Origin: an uncultured Collinsella sp.
Lineage (GTDB): Bacteria; Actinomycetota; Coriobacteriia; Coriobacteriales; Coriobacteriaceae
Direction of reading: 5' to 3'
Length of the DNA stretch: 8,233 nt
Assembly (NCBI GenBank): GCA_902493895.1
Contig: CABUQW010000058.1
Coordinates: forward strand, 1-8,233
The notes under the pieces were generated by a model, which was given only the letters and a program-made list of their open reading frames with translations, did not search any database and had not been told where the DNA came from. The position numbers and the translations under genes are program-made. Positions 6,951 to 8,233 of the stretch are shown here, one piece after another; position 1 is the stretch's first letter; every line of letters begins with the position of its first letter.

Positions 6951-7973
6951 CTACTCCATGGTCTCTTGGCAGACAACCTCGCGGATGGCTCGGATGCGGC
7001 GCATGGTGTCGTCGAACTGATCGGGGGTGAGGGCCTGGGCGCCGTCGGACCAGGCGCGGCTCGGCTCGTCGTGGACCTCGATCTCCAGGCCGTTGGCACC
7101 GCAGGCGGTCGCGGCGAGCGCCATGGGCTCAACGTAGCGGGTGTAGCCGGTGGCGTGGCTGGGGTCGGCGACGACAGGCAGGTGCGACAGGTGGTGCAGC
7201 ACCGGCACGGCGTTGAGGTCGAAGGTGTTGCGGGTGCGGGTCTCGAAGGTGCGGATACCGCGCTCGCAAAGGATGACGTTGTCGTTGCCCTCGCTCATGA
7301 TGTACTCGGCTGCCATAAGCAGCTCATCGATCGTGCCGGACATGCCGCGCTTGAGCAGGATCGGGGTCTGGGTCTTGCCGACCTCCTTGAGCAGGGGGAA
7401 GTTCTGGGCGTTGCGGGCGCCGATCTGCATGACGTCAATCTTCTTGTCAAGGAAGACCTGCACGTCGCGCGGGTCCATGATCTCGGTGACGATCGGCATG
7501 TCGAGCTCGGCAGACGCCTCGCATAGCAGGTCCAGCCCGGCGGGGCCCATACCCTGGTAGGCGTAGGGGGAGGTGCGGGGCTTGTAGGCGCCACCGCGCA
7601 GCATCGTGGCGCCGGCGGCCTTTACGCGGCGTGCGATGCGGATGAGGTTCTCGCCCTCGACGGAGCAGGGACCGGCGATGACCTGGAACTGGTCGCCGCC
7701 GATCTTGACGCCGTGGCCGCAGTCGATGACGGAGTCCTCGGGGTGGAACTTGCGATTTGCGCGCTTGAACGGCTCGGAGACGCGCTGCACGCGCTCGACG
7801 ACATCCATGGACTCGAGCAGGAACGGGTCGATCTTGGTCGTATCGCCCACCAGGCCGATAATCGTCTCGTTCTCGCCGCGCGAGACGTCGGTCTTCAGGC
7901 CTTTTTTCTCAATCCAGCTGACGATATGGCTGACGGCCTCGTCGCTGGCGCTCTGCTTTAGAATTGCAATCAT
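6951..7973 (-). CDS. aroF: 3-deoxy-7-phosphoheptulonate (DAHP) synthase, type I-beta with N-terminal regulatory domain
   Basis: Condenses PEP with erythrose 4-phosphate to DAHP, the entry step of the shikimate pathway. Residues 1 to about 70 resemble the small ferredoxin-like domain of the Thermotoga-type enzyme, through which Tyr and Phe inhibit there. Residues 90-340 are the barrel: AGPCSVE 100-106 with metal ligand C103, LRGGAYKPRTSPY 125-137, QIGARNAQNFPLLKEVG 183-199, LLKRGMSGT 206-214, LCERGIRTFETRTRNT 235-250, DPSHATG 270-276 (H273), E299, and D310 in SDGAQAL. These ligands line up one residue after those of T. maritima (C102, H272, E298, D309). The chosen ATG at 7973 begins MIAILKQ and has GAGGTGAGAGG upstream. 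An in-frame ATG at 8021 would add 16 residues but lies inside the leader hairpin and has no family support. First gene of the operon. Confidence 0.96.
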   Translation of the reverse strand: MIAILKQSASDEAVSHIVSWIEKKGLKTDVSRGENETIIGLVGDTTKIDPFLLESMDVVERVQRVSEPFKRANRKFHPEDSVIDCGHGVKIGGDQFQVIAGPCSVEGENLIRIARRVKAAGATMLRGGAYKPRTSPYAYQGMGPAGLDLLCEASAELDMPIVTEIMDPRDVQVFLDKKIDVMQIGARNAQNFPLLKEVGKTQTPILLKRGMSGTIDELLMAAEYIMSEGNDNVILCERGIRTFETRTRNTFDLNAVPVLHHLSHLPVVADPSHATGYTRYVEPMALAATACGANGLEIEVHDEPSRAWSDGAQALTPDQFDDTMRRIRAIREVVCQETME

Positions 7974-7979
7974 GGTGTG

Positions 7980-7990
7980 CCTCTCACCTC
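7980..7990 (-). promoter_or_regulatory. Shine-Dalgarno deciding the aroF start
   Basis: The minus strand reads GAGGTGAGAGG here, giving two overlapping matches to the anti-Shine-Dalgarno: GAGGTGA ten bases and AGAGG six bases before the ATG at 7973. It supports 7973 over the upstream in-frame ATG at 8021. Confidence 0.75.
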
Positions 7991-8006
7991 GATGGATAAC
8001 TTTTGC

Positions 8007-8031
8007 AAAAACGGCCCGCATTGCGAGCCGT
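8007..8031 (-). terminator. Intrinsic-terminator-like hairpin in the presumed aroF leader (candidate attenuator)
   Basis: On the minus strand, ACGGCTCGC (8031-8023) pairs with GCGGGCCGT (8019-8011) over 9 bp with one G-T wobble and an AAT loop. The second arm runs directly into a tract of five T (8011-8007). This is the form of a rho-independent terminator, oriented to stop transcription toward aroF about 34 bases before its start codon. It could be a transcription attenuator for the operon, or the terminator of an upstream minus-strand gene outside the window. The second reading would need a separate promoter closer to aroF, which I do not see. Confidence 0.6.
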
Positions 8032-8054
8032 GTATATATGGTGCATGAAAGTTT

Positions 8055-8084
8055 ATACTATCTGACTCGCTTTTGCCTTCTAAA
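8055..8084 (-). promoter_or_regulatory. Candidate sigma-70-type promoter for the operon
   Basis: On the minus strand TTTAGA (8084-8079) and TAGTAT (8060-8055) are 18 bases apart, each matching four of six consensus bases. An overlapping TATAAA at 8057-8052 is a better -10 but its spacing to TTTAGA is 21. The AT-rich patch stands out in a GC-rich region. Transcription would begin near 8046-8048 and run straight into the leader hairpin. The plus strand of the same patch reads TATACT (8054-8059), so a divergent -10 is also possible, though without a good -35. Confidence 0.35.
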
Positions 8085-8177
8085 GTGGGCCGTTGCACCG
8101 CGTCTCCCACGTAATGGTTGATTTCCGATCTCAGCCGAACACATTGAGCGAATAGGCCGTTCCCGCAGCTAGCCGAA

Positions 8178-8217
8178 CGCCCCCGCTGCCCCTCCTGGGG
8201 CCCGGGGGCGCCGTTTT
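8178..8217 (+). terminator. Strong GC-rich terminator-like hairpin on the plus strand
   Basis: CGCCCCCG (8178-8185) pairs with CGGGGGCG (8203-8210), and inside it GCCCC (8188-8192) pairs with GGGGC (8197-8201) over a TCCT loop. Small bulges at 8186-8187 and 8202 separate the two stems. CCG and four T (8214-8217) follow, so the orientation is plus. No plus-strand gene ends nearby, so it may lie in the leader of a divergent gene starting just past the window. On the minus strand the stem is followed by only TT. Confidence 0.55.
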
Positions 8218-8225
8218 CCCAGTTG

Positions 8226-8230
8226 AAGGA
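8226..8230 (+). promoter_or_regulatory. Possible Shine-Dalgarno of a divergent plus-strand gene outside the window
   Basis: AAGGA sits three bases before the right edge, after the plus-oriented hairpin. A start codon would fall a few bases beyond the window. Weak evidence by itself, but it gives the plus-strand hairpin a plausible context as a leader element. Confidence 0.3.
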
Positions 8231-8233
8231 ACG

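Noticed and set aside
6540..7526. 328-codon open frame on the plus strand opposite tyrA and aroF
   Set aside because: Same pattern: antisense to conserved coding sequence, low-complexity Ala/Gly/Val/Asp-rich translation, no family resemblance.
7974..8021. N-terminal extension of aroF to the ATG at 8021
   Set aside because: The ATG is in the loop of the leader hairpin, has no Shine-Dalgarno, and the extra 16 residues are absent from the family's usual start; 7973 has a strong binding site.
8114..8155. 13-codon plus-strand frame as a leader peptide for a divergent gene
   Set aside because: No Shine-Dalgarno, no run of regulatory codons, and the downstream gene is not visible.
7970..8233. Minus-strand frame open from the right edge to a TGA overlapping the aroF ATG, which could be the tail of an upstream operon gene
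   Set aside because: It has no in-frame ATG in view, runs through both hairpins and the AT-rich promoter-like patch, uses AGA, ATA, TTA and GGG codons unlike the seven genes, and its translation resembles nothing I know. Sequence to the right would settle it.
8032..8233. tRNA, T-box or known riboswitch in the right intergenic region
   Set aside because: No T-loop consensus, no T-box core and no riboswitch signature that I can recognise on either strand.

Overview
The window is almost entirely one co-directional biosynthetic operon on the minus strand: seven genes read from about position 7973 down to 42. In transcription order they are DAHP synthase (aroF, type I-beta), prephenate dehydrogenase (tyrA), 3-dehydroquinate synthase (aroB), EPSP synthase (aroA), chorismate synthase (aroC), chorismate mutase/prephenate dehydratase (pheA) and a fused shikimate dehydrogenase-shikimate kinase (aroE-aroK). 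Together they cover every step from PEP and erythrose 4-phosphate to chorismate except 3-dehydroquinate dehydratase (AroD/AroQ), which is not encoded here. They also cover the prephenate branches to phenylpyruvate and 4-hydroxyphenylpyruvate. No aminotransferase and no tryptophan-branch gene is present.

The genes are tightly packed. Junctions run from a 7-bp overlap (aroB/aroA) through 0 bp (pheA/aroE-aroK), 1 bp (aroA/aroC) and 3 bp (aroF/tyrA) to 36 bp (tyrA/aroB) and 39 bp (aroC/pheA). Every gene starts with ATG behind a recognisable Shine-Dalgarno sequence, and several of those sequences lie inside the last codons of the gene before. This points to one transcript with translational coupling. 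Feedback control is suggested by an N-terminal regulatory domain on DAHP synthase and a C-terminal ACT domain on PheA; TyrA has no such domain.

Two non-coding edges flank the operon. At 1-41, six nucleotides past the last stop codon, there is a perfect 12-bp hairpin that may be the operon terminator, a REP-like repeat, or both. At 7974-8233 (260 bp) there is no convincing gene. That region has a possible minus-strand promoter, an intrinsic-terminator-like hairpin in the presumed leader of aroF, a second strong terminator-like hairpin oriented to the plus strand, and an AAGGA sequence three bases before the right edge. The last suggests that a divergent plus-strand gene begins just outside the window.

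The organism is a GC-rich bacterium with strong canonical ribosome binding sites. The gene set, the AroE-AroK fusion and the style of the proteins suggest Coriobacteriia (Collinsella-like Actinomycetota). This is inferred from memory, not demonstrated. The window is mainly a housekeeping anabolic operon. I see no phage, transposase gene, CRISPR, toxin or defence genes, and the most interesting unexplained structure is in the two non-coding edges.
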